64,000 bases of DNA from Atriophallophorus winterbourni (GCA_013407085.1 JACCGJ010008692.1:1-64000), one strand, 5' to 3'. Counted from the stretch's first letter, positions 36,436 to 47,370 are shown. Made by a program: numbers and translations. Notes: a model not told the origin generated them from the letters alone.

Positions 36436-37514
36436 TTAAACAGATCAGTGTGATGGAAAAGCATGCAAATAAAGATAGTTTGTGAAAGTTCTGAGGTTTA
36501 AACCAATCCGTGCAATTACGCAGGTTGAACGTGCCAGTCGTATCCCACAGAGAATATATACAGTTATTCATTTTGTAGACAAAAGAGAATCCAGTCAGGA
36601 TTGTAAAGTTAATATAAAGTTTGTTATAAAGACATTGACAACGTATTAATCACGATAAACCAATTCAGAGGGACTGCATATATTGCTAATCGGATATCAA
36701 ATTTTAATTATTCAGTTTCAGTGCACAGGATTATGCGTACATACATACAGAACATGCAGGAAAAGGGAACCGATCTGGGTGAGATCAAGTACTTAATACG
36801 CAGCAAATTCAAGCACCGGTTTTGAATATTGTTTTTGCAAATTCACCACTGCATCCATAATTTCCATTGATTCTCGGTTCAAAATCACGTGACAACTGAT
36901 GATAGCGAAGAAGGTCAACTGCAAGTGTTCAGTAGAGGATATCCAGTAATCGATGCGGTATCGAGCGAGAGAACGAAAACGATTTGATTCGGTTTAAGGT
37001 AGCCATGACAACTGGCTGTCAACACTGGCGTTAGAAATCAATGCACTCGCCATGAGGAAACAAAACCTATTTCAGAAAAATGCCACGTTGATTCGTCACA
37101 ATTCATTCAGGTAACCTCACTCTTGAAGATTTCCTCTTGTATCATTGAAGTACGCACACAAACCAGAAGTACAACTAAATTTTCAGGATAAAGATAAGTA
37201 CTTTTGAAACAGTAATTTATTTCGATCATGTATCACGGTTACCTTAGAAAATCGATGGCACTGAAGGTAAGACGACTGAACGGTGCACAACGAGAAAGTC
37301 AAGAGAACATTTTGTGCGGCTCGTGAAAAAAAACACATGCCAGAATATAAGACACGGGCCAGTGTAAAAGCCAATCCCAGTAAATAACTTCAAATGAGAG
37401 AACAGGTCAAAAGTTTCGATAGACAACAAACCGAATTCCCGAAACTCACAAATGAAAATGTAAAACAAAGTTTAGCCGATAGGAGAATAGAATCGGAAGA
37501 AGAAAAATAAGTTT
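36436..37514. other. Downstream flank of ACTR10, no gene recognised
   Basis: No coding block recognised. The minus-strand sequence just after the ACTR10 stop has TTATTTTTCTTCTTCC but no obvious AATAAA nearby. Confidence 0.4.
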
Positions 37515-40500
37515 TCACTGTCGTGTAATTTCAGGTCGATCGATGCCTTCATGTGGATCCGAATCAATGAAGGAAGTCCAATCCGGAACAACCCTCTTTT
37601 CCAAATAGGAAGCTCGGTCAAGTGACCGACCGGGTAAACATTCCAAAGCACCGAAAATAGCTCCTGCAAAGAGAAAATAATACAAGGTAGTACAACACAA
37701 ACGCTGCCCGCTGAATGGATATATCAAGCTCGAAGTCAGCAACAAAAGCACAGGACTGAAAACAGTTTATGTGGTAACCAATTTACGATGAAGAAATCAA
37801 TACGCAGGTAGCCAAAAAACGAAAAATGAGACTCCTTCGGTCGATATCGACCACAGATGTACATCACAAGCGCATGATGCTTTCATGCATCGCAGCTTGT
37901 TGAATGAGTAAACAGCCCGATTCGGGAGTGGCCATCACTCCCGCAGCGCTCATAGCGATGGGCACTACTCGCCGACGGCGAAATCTGCGTTCAGCAGCCG
38001 AGAGCTGCTCTTCTCAGGTTCAGACATGGCGCTTTGCACACTCACTCCGGAATTGGACTGTGCGATGGTGTAGAGTAAGGGATAGGCATGTGATGCAGAT
38101 TTACATCCATGGCTGACCACGGCCGATGGAGGCTAGCAACCACAATGTCTGCATATCAATATTCAAATGCATCCGATACAAATTTGTGTCTTGACAATGA
38201 GCGTGCAATGTCCGTTCGAAGGTGGATAATGTAAAATCTTGTTTGAAAAATGAGACTAAAAATATAATTAATTGCATGGTTCTGGTAAAAATGTAATAAT
38301 AAAGGGTAACTTTGAATTCACCTTCCCGAAACGATCTTTTGAGATACCATTGCAGTTTCAAGTGAACGGTTCAGGATGAAGCGGTATATGGGACATACGA
38401 TGTTCCAGTAAATTTTTAAATTAAAACATATTACTTTATTATCAAACTCTGGATAGTACAGAATCTTGGTGCCTGACAGAACGATGTTGGAACTATTTGA
38501 AGTGTCCATTGCTGACGTCACGGTGTTGCTCGCTTACGGGAAACAACTTAAAACTTGATATACTGAACGCTGAAGTTGCAGTGAATGACATGGAGTGATT
38601 ACGATTGCAGTTCATCGTTCGGATTTAAACGAGCTTTTACATTTTCCACCTTCGAACACACATCGTCACGCTTAGTGTTAAGACACAAATTTGTCTCGGA
38701 TTTTGAAGCAAGATGAATATATTTCAACATTGATAAGCAAACTGAGAAAACGATGCCATAATCAAAGATTGTGGTTGTTGGCCTCCGTTCGTTGCCAGCC
38801 ACGGATGAAAATCTGGGCCTCATGCCTATCTCCTACTTCACGCCATCTCACATGATATACAGCCGATTCGGGAGTGACAATTTTTCCCGCAACGCTCACA
38901 CTGATATGAAGTAATCAGCCGCAGCAGCTAAAGGCATTCGCTCTTACCAAACTGAAATATGACGGTTCCATCATCATCATGAAGCACAAGTCTGAAGCCA
39001 GACAAAGTGCTAAGCAATATGAAGCAAAGATGGGCAAAAAGCAGCTAGTTTTTGTAGTTTCACTTCAGGCGATTTTATGATAGTTTTGTTTTTTGTAAAA
39101 TAATACAGGCTAAAAACTGACACATAATAAAATACACTGCCGTCACTGACTTCGGTTTGCAGCCATATCGCGTAAGGTTTCCAGCCAACTATTAAATGGA
39201 GGTTTAAGACCCCACCCAAGCAAACGAATACGCCCAACTGAGCCTAGCACTACGGTGAGTTTCTTCATCCCAATGCGCTACGTCATGGACTGGCCACCCG
39301 ATCGTTTCTCCCAGCTTCTTCCGGGCTCTGCGAATAAGACGCGGTACGGTAAACGGTGAAGAGGCATTCTTAAAACATGTCCCAACCATCGCAAACTATG
39401 CCCGCAGAATGAGTGTTCAGAAGCAAGTGCTTCCCAAATCGTAAAGTGAAAGTCTCGTGTACAAACGTATATGTAACAAATTGCGGCCTACATCAAGTCC
39501 GACGACCTGATTTCAACTCCCAATATAGTAGATCTTTTAAAATACAAACGCTTTTCAGATCAGAATTTAAAAAAGGTAAGCTCTCGAAAACCATTGAGCG
39601 ATATTATAGATTTAATCACGATTAACTCATGTGCAGCAAAAGGGTAAATAAAAATAATGATAGAGAAGGTAAGTGACCGGCAATATGATATAGTTTGGAC
39701 TGTGTGTAATTAGAAAAACTTGAATACATAATACCATACAAATTATTACTTAAAAATCAACCGAGAGCCAGTTAGAAACATTGCGATTTACACGTACCAC
39801 CTAACCATGCGATAAAATTAGGGTTTCCCGGGGGTTCGTGAATCCGGAACATGGACTTTAGCGGCTTCAAATCCTCGAATTCACCTGATTCCAGACAAAA
39901 GTTAAGCTCTTCTACGAGTCGAGAAGTCAACCCGGGGATATTAGCCGTCCCACCGATGATCACAAGGTTACCAGTCAGCGTTCTGAGGACCAATACAAGA
40001 GTTACATGAAATGATAAAACACGTATCACAATTGAACATTGAAGTGCTACGCATATGAACACAACAATACATGAAAGTATGATAAGTTATCGTATGAAAA
40101 GGATGGACTTAAAGCACCGAAACTAACAGCATCTACCGGAGTGGATCACTGATAATAATGCGTCAAACTTATTGCTACTGAAAGTGCGCTGAAAACCGAA
40201 AATACGGCACGGTCACAATGACACTATATTTTTTCAAGCCCGGTCAACCTGACAGTAGCTTGGCCAACCTGCAGTTTATGGTTGTGCGGAAATTGCTCGG
40301 CTCCTAGCATGCGATCTTATGAAACCATGTTAGTTTATCAAGCATCTTTGTTTGGTTTACAATAGCAACTTTAGGATAAAATCACCTGAAACATCTGTGG
40401 GAAAATTAAACTGGGCACGGGGCAATCGATTACTATTGTTATAATGAGTCTATAACCAAGTAATGACACGTTGGCCGATGGCTTTGTGTTTCACGAAATA

Positions 40501-42984
40501 TGCAGCGCACTAACGTTTTTCTGTTCCGCATCAGTCCACTAAGCTTATTGCCGTTTTCTATAGTACGAGGCCGTACAAGGGATAAGATTTCACCCCGGCG
40601 TCAGTCATTTTCACGACTATTGTCTGTACCATTTATACACCTGGGTATTCGAGGAATAGCAGAGTTGAGCATATTTTTTTAAAGAACGAGCAACCACAGG
40701 GGGATTTGAACCACCCGATCAAAGGTCGTAGGACTTCATCACAGGAAACCGCGGCCCCACATGTATAGGTATGACAATAAGGAATTGAAATAATGGCAGC
40801 GAGTTTTCAGTTACACTTTATTAGCCAGCATTTAACCGTATAATATGAAGGTATCCTTCATGATCAAACGCATATCCAGATGCGGATTCTGCATGCTGAG
40901 GTCAATAATACGGTTCGCTGGATCGACAACCTTGTTAGTTAGACCGATGGCACCGGACAAAATGAAAATATAAAACTCATAAGAAAAAAGAGCAGAGCAT
41001 TAGTGCGGAACTGCGACATTGGACTCAAATGGCATGCGTGCTGTGAAGTCAACTTGATAAAAAGCACAGACAAAACTATTGTTCTCAAGCTGGGATCAGC
41101 TAACATAATCAGGTTTCAGTGGAGAACTATTCAGAAAAGACGTACATTTAAACTAAAAACGTAAGACAGATGTAAAAATGGTTAACGTTTAAGAAAGATG
41201 ATTGCATCATGTATTCCCTCAGATTTGATACGAGTCAATTAGCTCAACTTTTATGAAAATAAGAAAAATCGAATCAACGATGGTTAAAGAAAGTTGAGAA
41301 TCATATAAAAGAATACAGTTTCATTAGCAGATCTCGCGTTACTGAGGTTATGAGACTATAGTTACATGCTGCAAGTGAAATATGTCATATGTGCTGGATA
41401 TATTAAGGCATTATCTAAGAGCCAGCGGGTAGCTGAAAGGCAGTGTGTCACTAAAGATTGCCAAGCCGAAAAAGCGTAAACTATCAACAATTACAAAAAG
41501 TAAGAAGGTAGTAAGCCCTGGCACATGTGCCAAAACCAGAAAAATGTGAAATAGGATGGTAAGTAATGAGATCAGAAGCGATACACAACCAGACAACAAA
41601 AATAAGCATAACGGCTACCATTTAATATCAGTATTCAACATCAGTTTCTATTGGTGTGTCTTTATTAGGTGTACATAACAAGATTGAGTTCAACAAGCTT
41701 TGAAATAGCAGTAAAATGATAAACAAAGTTCGATTAAAAAAACACAGTAGTTCGTACAACAAACCATTTTTATACAAGAAGGCTGACAAATAAAACTTAC
41801 TTGCGAGTATCGATTGGGCAGGTACGTAGAGAATTGAGAATCAAAGTTGGGAGTGTTATGCGATCGTTGTCACCCGTAAACAAGCATTCAGGACTGAGCT
41901 CGCGAACAAATGACGGAACGCGAAGGCGTAGGCTTCCATATGGGCCGCTCAAAGGATAAACGAATAGCTCTTCAGCAACCAGAGGCTGAAGAACAGTAGT
42001 TGTGGTAGTACCCTGTGACTTCCAATCTAACCACTTTTGCCATTCCGCGGATCTGAATAATGGACTGACAAAATTTGTGCGAACTAGATGAAATAATCAA
42101 CGAAATGTTGTCCTACCGACTACATTTTCCAAGGTCTCATCACCGAGCATTTCATCTATCATGTATTAAGCTAAAAAAAATTGTTACCAGCTTCAGAATT
42201 TCCACGTAGATTTTCCTCGGTATTATCTTCTTTAATGAGCCGAGCATTATCCAAAAGCAATTCTTTTAGATTCCTGAAAGAGCATAAATATTGTAAGAGT
42301 GTATCACCTGTATATAGATTGAGCCCCCAGTTGACCAGATTGCCAGGAATTTAGCAAAGTGTATCCTTCATACACCTAAGCTATAAGATTGAAGTTAACT
42401 AACTCACAGGAACAACAACGGCTTCGTTTCTTCCACAATCTAGAACCAATCCGCTACTTATCCCCAAAGTGAAAAGAGCTAATAAATGAGCTGGTGCGAA
42501 TAAAACCGATGGAACCTAGGCATGATAAATTTAAATGAAATCACAATCTACCAACCTCAAAATGTGTGAATAAGACGTCTGCTAACAAATTACGAAATTC
42601 GGTAGTAGTAAGAATACTTTCAACGATTACCACACGTCTATCTTTCGGATTTACCAGCAGATACCTGGAAAAACTAGAAGGAAACCGAAAATAGCATACT
42701 TATAGTAAAGATCATAGATGAATTTGAGTAGGAATAGTTTGCGCTCCTTGGTGGTTTTTAGCGAATCAAAGAATTTCGCTTTTCCATTGGGCTAAAATCA
42801 TAAACAGACAAATATTTTACCGGTGTTATTTGAGTTCGCAATATGAAACGCGGTCCACATTCACCTGCGAATCCGCATCTGAAACGGTTCGTTTAAAAAG
42901 GCATATGAACTTCGTGTAAGCGCTTCCGAAATCGAAAACGACGGCAGTCTTTTCGCCTAAAATCAGGGATTCTAATCCAGGCAT
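37515..42984 (-). CDS. ACTR10: Actin-related protein 10 (Arp11), dynactin pointed-end complex, 11 exons
   Basis: Exons in gene order: 42984-42911, 42878-42821, 42791-42700, 42664-42556, 42515-42408, 42375-42308, 42273-42188, 42155-42117, 42083-41801, 39982-39798, 37663-37515. Every junction is GT-AG with matching phase; 1251 bases, 416 residues plus stop, essentially the length of human ACTR10 (417). Actin-fold signatures: [20 protein letters not shown] (phosphate loop 1), [36 protein letters not shown] (loop 2), [31 protein letters not shown] and [18 protein letters not shown] joined to [14 protein letters not shown], then VPDWTSF. In other animals Arp11 caps the dynactin Arp1 filament with p62, p25 and p27. 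Introns 1-8 are only 29-40 bases; the last two are 1818 and 2134 and hold LINE and SINE debris. An upstream in-frame start is possible (see findings). Confidence 0.96.
37900..38075 (-). mobile_element. LINE1 3'-end fragment (zinc-finger tail)
   Basis: The minus strand gives [15 protein letters not shown] then, after a frameshift, [17 protein letters not shown], matching the terminal LINE1 segment at 3160-3330. In ACTR10 intron 10, same strand as the gene. Confidence 0.7.
38860..38955 (-). mobile_element. LINE1 3'-end fragment, second piece
   Basis: The minus strand reads [14 protein letters not shown], the same Cys-rich tail motif. Short, in ACTR10 intron 10. Confidence 0.6.
38965..39405 (-). 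mobile_element. LINE2 3' end, second copy
   Basis: The minus strand shows [54 protein letters not shown], then the 3' untranslated part ending CACTTTGTCTGGCTTCAGAC then TTGTGCTTCATGATGATGAT. It is collinear with 8930-9370. 5' truncated; in ACTR10 intron 10. Confidence 0.85.
40228..40300 (+). repeat. SINE family A, core fragment
   Basis: TCAAGCCCGGTCAACCTGAC, AGTAGCTTGGCCAACCTGCA and GGTTGTGCGG follow the SINE A core order. In ACTR10 intron 9, opposite strand. Confidence 0.55.
40683..40762 (-). repeat. tRNA-like pol III promoter, probably a tRNA-derived SINE
   Basis: The minus strand contains TGGGGCCGCGG (box A-like, 9 of 11 by eye) and, about 48 bases on, GGTTCAAATCC, a perfect box B, followed by CCCTGTGGTTGCTCG. 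A T-arm can be drawn, but the acceptor stem does not pair, so it is not a functional tRNA gene. No anticodon is assigned. In ACTR10 intron 9. Confidence 0.6.
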
Positions 42985-43444
42985 GTATGACAAAGACCTA
43001 CAATCAAAATATTAAAATGCCATTGAAAATTAACAATAAGTAACATGCAACCAGAAAATTGATTATCACTAACACACACATACACATCTCGAAAAACAGG
43101 GGAAAAAATTACATCATTTCATAAAGAGCGACGTTGTTGGTCACGTGTTCGATAAGGTTATCTTAGCCGGAGTGGCTTTGGAACTGTTCCCATCTCCAAA
43201 AATGCTCACGCGGCATGCGTCTCATAAAGCCAGTCAAAAACAAATCAAGCTCATGGCCTGCATGCACGATTCCCAGTCACTAGGCGAAACAGCTTCTATT
43301 GACAGGCGCACCAAAACTAATATGATTCCGGCAGGCGGAGCTCGTAAGTCAATAAAGGCTGTCTACCTATGGGAAGGTAACTCCTCCTTTCAAACCTGAA
43401 ATGCTACATTCATTTGCCAAAGGTACTTAGCTGCATACTGAGAC

Positions 43445-43512
43445 ACGTTAAGCATCATTGCCCTTTTCTCTTATCTCATCAGACATTGGCAACCTGACAG
43501 TATATTAGGGTA
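43445..43512 (+). repeat. SINE family A, short fragment
   Basis: CTTATCTCATCAGACATTGG then CAACCTGACAGTATATTAGG matches the SINE core. Confidence 0.5.
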
Positions 43513-43539
43513 CGGGACGTCAAACAATGATGTAGTCTT

Positions 43540-43875
43540 ACTTCTAGTCTGTTTGGCATTTTTGCTCTGTTGCTGGAGCACACTTCCAGGAGGAAAACAG
43601 GTATTTACCTAAGCACGCGATGTGATGGTGGGCATTTCAAATCGAACCGTTCGAAAACGAAAACGAAGCTACGGGATGTCCCAATCCGTGGCCTGTTGTT
43701 TACTGACGATGCAGCAATCACTGCTCACTTGGAAGAGCAACTGCAGTCACTAATTGACTGCTTCTCGTTGGCATACAGATAAGTTGAGTTGACAATCCGC
43801 ATGAACCAGACCAAAGTCCTTGGTCCTGTATCACTTCTAAATATCACTGTTAAAAACGGTCAACATTAACTAGTA
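43540..43875 (+). mobile_element. LINE1 RT core fragment
   Basis: GIYLSTRCDGGHFKSNRSKT, VPIRGLLFTDDAAITAHLEE, LQSLIDCFSLAYR, one stop, then LTIRMNQTKVLG. TDDA corresponds to the F-x-DD catalytic box and the order matches 44545-45091. Truncated at both ends; inactive. Confidence 0.8.
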
Positions 43876-43884
43876 CATCACTTT

Positions 43885-44018
43885 TATTTCTATTTTCAAT
43901 ATCTGTCTAGGCCTGGGAAACCTGACAGTATCTTAGCCCACGTGCAGTCTATGACTGTGCGGCACTTCGCCTGGATCAGGCTTGTGCTTTAATACATACA
44001 TACATACATACAGTACAT
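43885..44018 (+). mobile_element. SINE family A, 3' part with (ATAC)n tail
   Basis: TCTGTCTAGGCCTGGGAAAC, CTGACAGTATCTTAGCCCAC, GTGCAGTCTATGACTGTGCG, GCACTTCGCCTGGATCAGGC, TTGTGCTTTA and then a run of ATAC units (about 43992-44011). The simple-repeat tail marks the 3' end; 5' truncated. Confidence 0.85.
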
Positions 44019-44310
44019 CACTCCACACATCTTAGTTCTCCCGAATAGAACTGTTTAGTAATTTGAAACGCTGCGGAGATTGAAATCATCGTGAGCTTGC
44101 TATGTACACTGATGATCGACATCGGCAGATAGAGGCCAAAAACAATACACACACTTGACGTGAATGAAATATTCCACGAGTTTATTGTACTATATGCAGT
44201 AATGTATAAGATTAGGAAAATGGGAAATGATGAGCACAGATGCCAGACTTGCCTTTATCGTGCATGCGACTAAACAAGCACTTACATAATGTTAGAAAAT
44301 TACCGTACAC

Positions 44311-44541
44311 GGATGTGCAATGGTGTAGTACATATGTGCTGTGCGGCTAACATCGTGCTAAATTGATTGGCCAACGGTAGTGAGCTGCATGCTGAAACAC
44401 GCTGGAGTTTCACTAATATTTCTATTCCCCCTCATATCTGTCTAGATCTGGGCAACCTGACAGTATCTTAGCCCACGTGCAGTCTCTGACTTTGATGCAA
44501 TTTGCCTGGACCAGGCTTGTGTTTTCATACATACTCAAACT
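44311..44541 (+). mobile_element. SINE family A, near full length
   Basis: Head GCAATGGTGTAGTACATATG, GTGCTGTGCGGCTAACATCG, GATTGGCCAACGGTAGTGAG, TGCATGCTGAAACACGCTGG, body CTGGGCAACCTGACAGTATC, tail TTTGCCTGGACCAGGCTTGT then a CATACATAC end. No clear target-site duplication found by eye. Confidence 0.85.
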
Positions 44542-44544
44542 TGT

Positions 44545-45091
44545 AATTTCGTTCCACTCAGGCATGAAGGGCTGTCCATTTTAATGGTTTCAGTTCAGAA
44601 GCCTTTGAAATTCGCCGAGGGGTCAAACAAGGGTGTGTTCTTGCTCCCATGCTGTTCGGTATTTTCCTTGCTGTGCTTCTGAAGCACGCTTTTAGGACGA
44701 CGGCAGAAGTCATTTGCCTACGCACGTGAAGTGATGGCAAGCTTTTCAACCTGAACAGGTTGAGAGCACAAACCAAGGCAGGAAATGTGCTAATCCGTGA
44801 CCTCCGGTTTGCCGACGACGCAGCCTTTAGTGCTCACTCCCAAGAGAACCTCCAGTCGCTAATGGACTGATTTTCGTCGGCATGCAAAGAATTTGGGCTA
44901 ACCATCAGCATGAGCAAGTCCAAAGTCCTTCGTCAAGGGACTGTATCGCCTCCGATCATCACTGTTGGAAACGGTCAGCTTAAACCAGTACATCATTTCA
45001 CATATCTTGGTTCAACCATTGCTAGACACGGAGATTGATAAGCGGATTAGCAGAGCAGCTACAATTTTGTTCCGATTGAACTCTCGTGTTT
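44545..45091 (+). mobile_element. LINE1 RT fragment, plus strand
   Basis: Across frameshifts: RRGVKQGCVLAPMLFGIF (RT motif with VRQGCVLAPTLF-like box), RDLRFADDA (FADDA catalytic box), QSLMD, SMSKSKVL, TEIDKRISRAATILFRLNSR. The usual order of this LINE, ending abruptly at 45091 where a minus-strand LINE1 piece begins. Confidence 0.8.
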
Positions 45092-45612
45092 GACGCTTTA
45101 CACAATGCCTCCAACGTGAGCGATTAAGAGCAAGTTCTTCACAACTCGCGTGGTCAATGCCAAGAGCTTTCATATCTGTTTTTCAAACGTCTTTGTATTG
45201 CAAGTGCTGTTTGCCCAAAGGTTGACTTCCTGATTTCAACTCACCCTAGAGTAGATATTTTGGAATGCGACCATTTTCAATTCTGTACAGATGGCCCAGC
45301 CAGCGTAGGCAGCGCTGTCGTAGCATGGTGAACACGCTCTGTAGACCAGCTTTAAAAAGCACTTCAGCATTTGTTAATTTGTGCATCCACGATATGTTCA
45401 AGATATGGTGGGTGGTTCTTAAATGAAACTCACTAAGCTTCCGTTCATGTCTTGTGTGGATGGTCGAGGTCTCAATGCTGTAAAGTAAAGCACACACGCG
45501 GTATACCATCATCTTTGTCTTCACAGTGAACCAGCGGTTGAACCAGACACAAGTTCAAACGGGCCAAGATTGCAGCTGCTCTTCCAATCCGCTTATTAAT
45601 CTCCGTGTGTTA
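45092..45612 (-). mobile_element. LINE1 3' part, minus strand, abutting the plus-strand copy
   Basis: The minus strand reads INKRIGRAAAILARLN, MKTKMMVYRVCALLYSIETS, LSEFHLRTTHHILNISW, NAEVLFKAGLQSVFTMLRQR, LRWLGHLYRIENGRIPKYLL and, after frame changes, RSRWRHCVKR. It confirms the uninterrupted sequence across the site where the BEL/Pao element sits at 267. It overlaps the 44545-45091 piece only in a 60-70 base stretch (EIxKRIxRAA) that differs between the two. Confidence 0.8.
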
Positions 45613-45905
45613 GGAGGGCACCCTCCTGACCAATAAAACAAGGGGAATTACCTGATTGACCGAAGTAAGCGAGGAATTGCTGTTGGGTGAGGAATGTTGT
45701 GCCTTAACAATGAACCCCAATCCTGACTACATTCAAATTGTCGGACTCGCCCATGGCAACCAACTTCCATCGTTCCCACGATTATTCTGTACCCTCACAC
45801 GCTTACTCTGTTGTTGATATAAAATACAAACCATGTCCACGGTCAAATGCACTCAGTGAGCGCTTGGACTCCCGATCAACGTTCCGGCCTTGTTCTGTTT
45901 TCCTG

Positions 45906-46144
45906 ACTATTCAGTTGCACGGATATGCATTCGTACAGTACTTATGTGCTGTACTGCTAACACCGTGCTAAATTGATTGGCCATGCATGCTGAAAGACGC
46001 TGAAGTCTCACTACCATTTCTATTTTCTTTCTCATATCTGTCTAGGCCTGGGCAACCAGACAGTATCTTAGCCCACGTGCAGTCTCTGACTGTACGGCAC
46101 TTTGCCTGGATCAGGCTTGTGCTTTCGTATCGTACTATTCAGTT
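45906..46144 (+). mobile_element. SINE family A, best copy (45917-46133) with 11-base duplications
   Basis: ACTATTCAGTT at 45906-45916 and again at 46134-46144 brackets a 217-base SINE. Order: GCACGGATATGCATTCGTAC, GTGCTGTACTGCTAACACCG, GAAGTCTCACTACC, TCTGTCTAGGCCTGGGCAAC, AGTATCTTAGCCCACGTGCA, GTCTCTGACTGTACGGCACT, TTGCCTGGATCAGGCTTGTG. This fixes both ends of the family. The insertion lies next to a repeat C copy. Confidence 0.9.
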
Positions 46145-46250
46145 CAGTTGGCAGACTGTAAATGGCTCATAAGCCAATTGAGCGTCCAGAATTTCTGTGG
46201 GTGGAAAGCTTAAAAGGAGCGCCCACCACTGCTAAAGTTGGTTTATTGTT
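46145..46250 (+). repeat. Repeat C (possible retroelement coding relic), copy 1
   Basis: GCCAATTGAGCGTCCAGAAT, TTCTGTGGGTGGAAAGC and CACCACTGCTAAAG match 47290-47360 and, inverted, 47985-48055. All three can be read as ...SxxNVQNFFR..., so it may be part of a retroelement protein; family not recognised. Confidence 0.5.
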
Positions 46251-46364
46251 CTTTGGTATTCTCGTCGTATGCGATGTTACGTCAGGTGTTTTTCAGGCCG
46301 TCTTCGGCCCCAGTATTCGTAGTTGCGACTGGGAAAATCGGAAAGGCTTTCCTCACTTGCAGAA

Positions 46365-46858
46365 AAGCTGAGGTGCTATTGCCCCTCTACAAGGCAATAG
46401 TAAGGCCACATTTAGAATACTGTATCCAGGCTTGGAAGCCGTATTACCAGAAGGATATAGTGCAGCTAGAAAAGGTACAAACGCTGGCCACTCGCATGAT
46501 CGAGGGGTTAGCACACACCAATTATGAAAATCGTCTATTAGCACTAGGACTTTTCTCACTTAGGAGTAGGCAACTTAGGGGGGATCTTATAGAGACCTTT
46601 AAGGTTGTCAAAGGACTAAGTTGTTTAGAATTCGATGACTTCTTCCGTTTCTCTCCTTTGGTTGGTACACGAGGGCACAGTTTTAAGCTAAGTAAACAGC
46701 ACACCAGGCTCGAATCCAGAACGCACTTCTTTAGCATCCGTATAGTGAACGCGTGGACTTCATTTCCCGCAGAACTAATCTTGGCAACTTCAGTAATTGC
46801 GTTCAAACATGGGCTGGACGAACGGTGGCAGGAGCTCTTCCCGGAGCATTACTCTTAA
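46365..46858 (+). pseudogene. CR1-type LINE, C-terminal end of the RT ORF
   Basis: Continuous frame: EVLLPLYKAIVRPHLEYCIQ, AWKPYYQKDIVQLEKVQTLA, TRMIEGLAHTNYENRLLALG, LFSLRSRQLRGDLIETFKVV, later GTRGHSFKLSKQHTRLE, FFSIRIVNAWTSFPAELI, then stop at 46856-46858. This is the signature C-terminus of CR1/Jockey-group RT proteins. A-rich sequence follows the stop. The RT core is absent (5' truncation), but the remaining frame of about 160 codons is intact. Confidence 0.88.
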
Positions 46859-47164
46859 GACTAAATCCCTCTTTTTTATGATAAAAAAACACAAAAATAT
46901 TCGAAAATTTTTTTGAAACACAAAAAAGTTTCTTTTTCATTTTTTCGCATTTGTGGAAATAAACTGCTGTCCATCGTCTTTTCATTCGATTGGACATGCA
47001 ACATGCATAACTCTCTCACCTTTCGGTGATGAGACATCTTCCATTCACAGTTACACACGCCTGTGTTACTTACGAATCAATCCTGGTAGTGGTGGGTGTT
47101 TTCGAGCACACCTCCGAAAGAATCTGGGCACTCGTTTCGACTTGGTCGACTATCGCCCTGTGAT

Positions 47165-47260
47165 ACTGATACTGATGTATTGTGGTGCTCACATTCCCAT
47201 CCCTTACACACCACTACCGGTTTCTGGCTGTTTGCCGTCATCAGGTGGAGATAGTAGTTC
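47165..47260 (+). repeat. Inverted-repeat element family B, single arm
   Basis: TATTGTGGTGCTCACATTCC, ACACACCACTACCGGTTTCT, GGCTGTTTGCCGTCATCAGG, TGGAGATAG: the cleanest single arm of the family. Confidence 0.7.
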
Positions 47261-47261
47261 A

Positions 47262-47370
47262 GTTCACTTGCACAGGACAGTAAGTGGCTAACGAGCCAAT
47301 CGAACGTCCAGAATTTCTTTCGGTGGAAAGCTGCAGAGAAGCAACCACCACAGCCAAAGTAAGATCAGGT
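47262..47370 (+). repeat. Repeat C, copy 2
   Basis: GGACAGTAAGTGGCTAACGA, GCCAATCGAACGTCCAGAAT, TTCTTTCGGTGGAAAGC, CAACCACCACAGCCAAAG; parallels 46145-46250. Confidence 0.55.

Noticed and set aside
40683..40762. A functional tRNA gene
   Set aside because: Box B is perfect, but the acceptor stem does not pair and no plausible anticodon arm can be drawn.
43145..43399. Plus-strand 84-codon frame just upstream of ACTR10
   Set aside because: It runs antisense over the likely ACTR10 5' region and has no recognisable domain; the antisense frame is probably a shadow.
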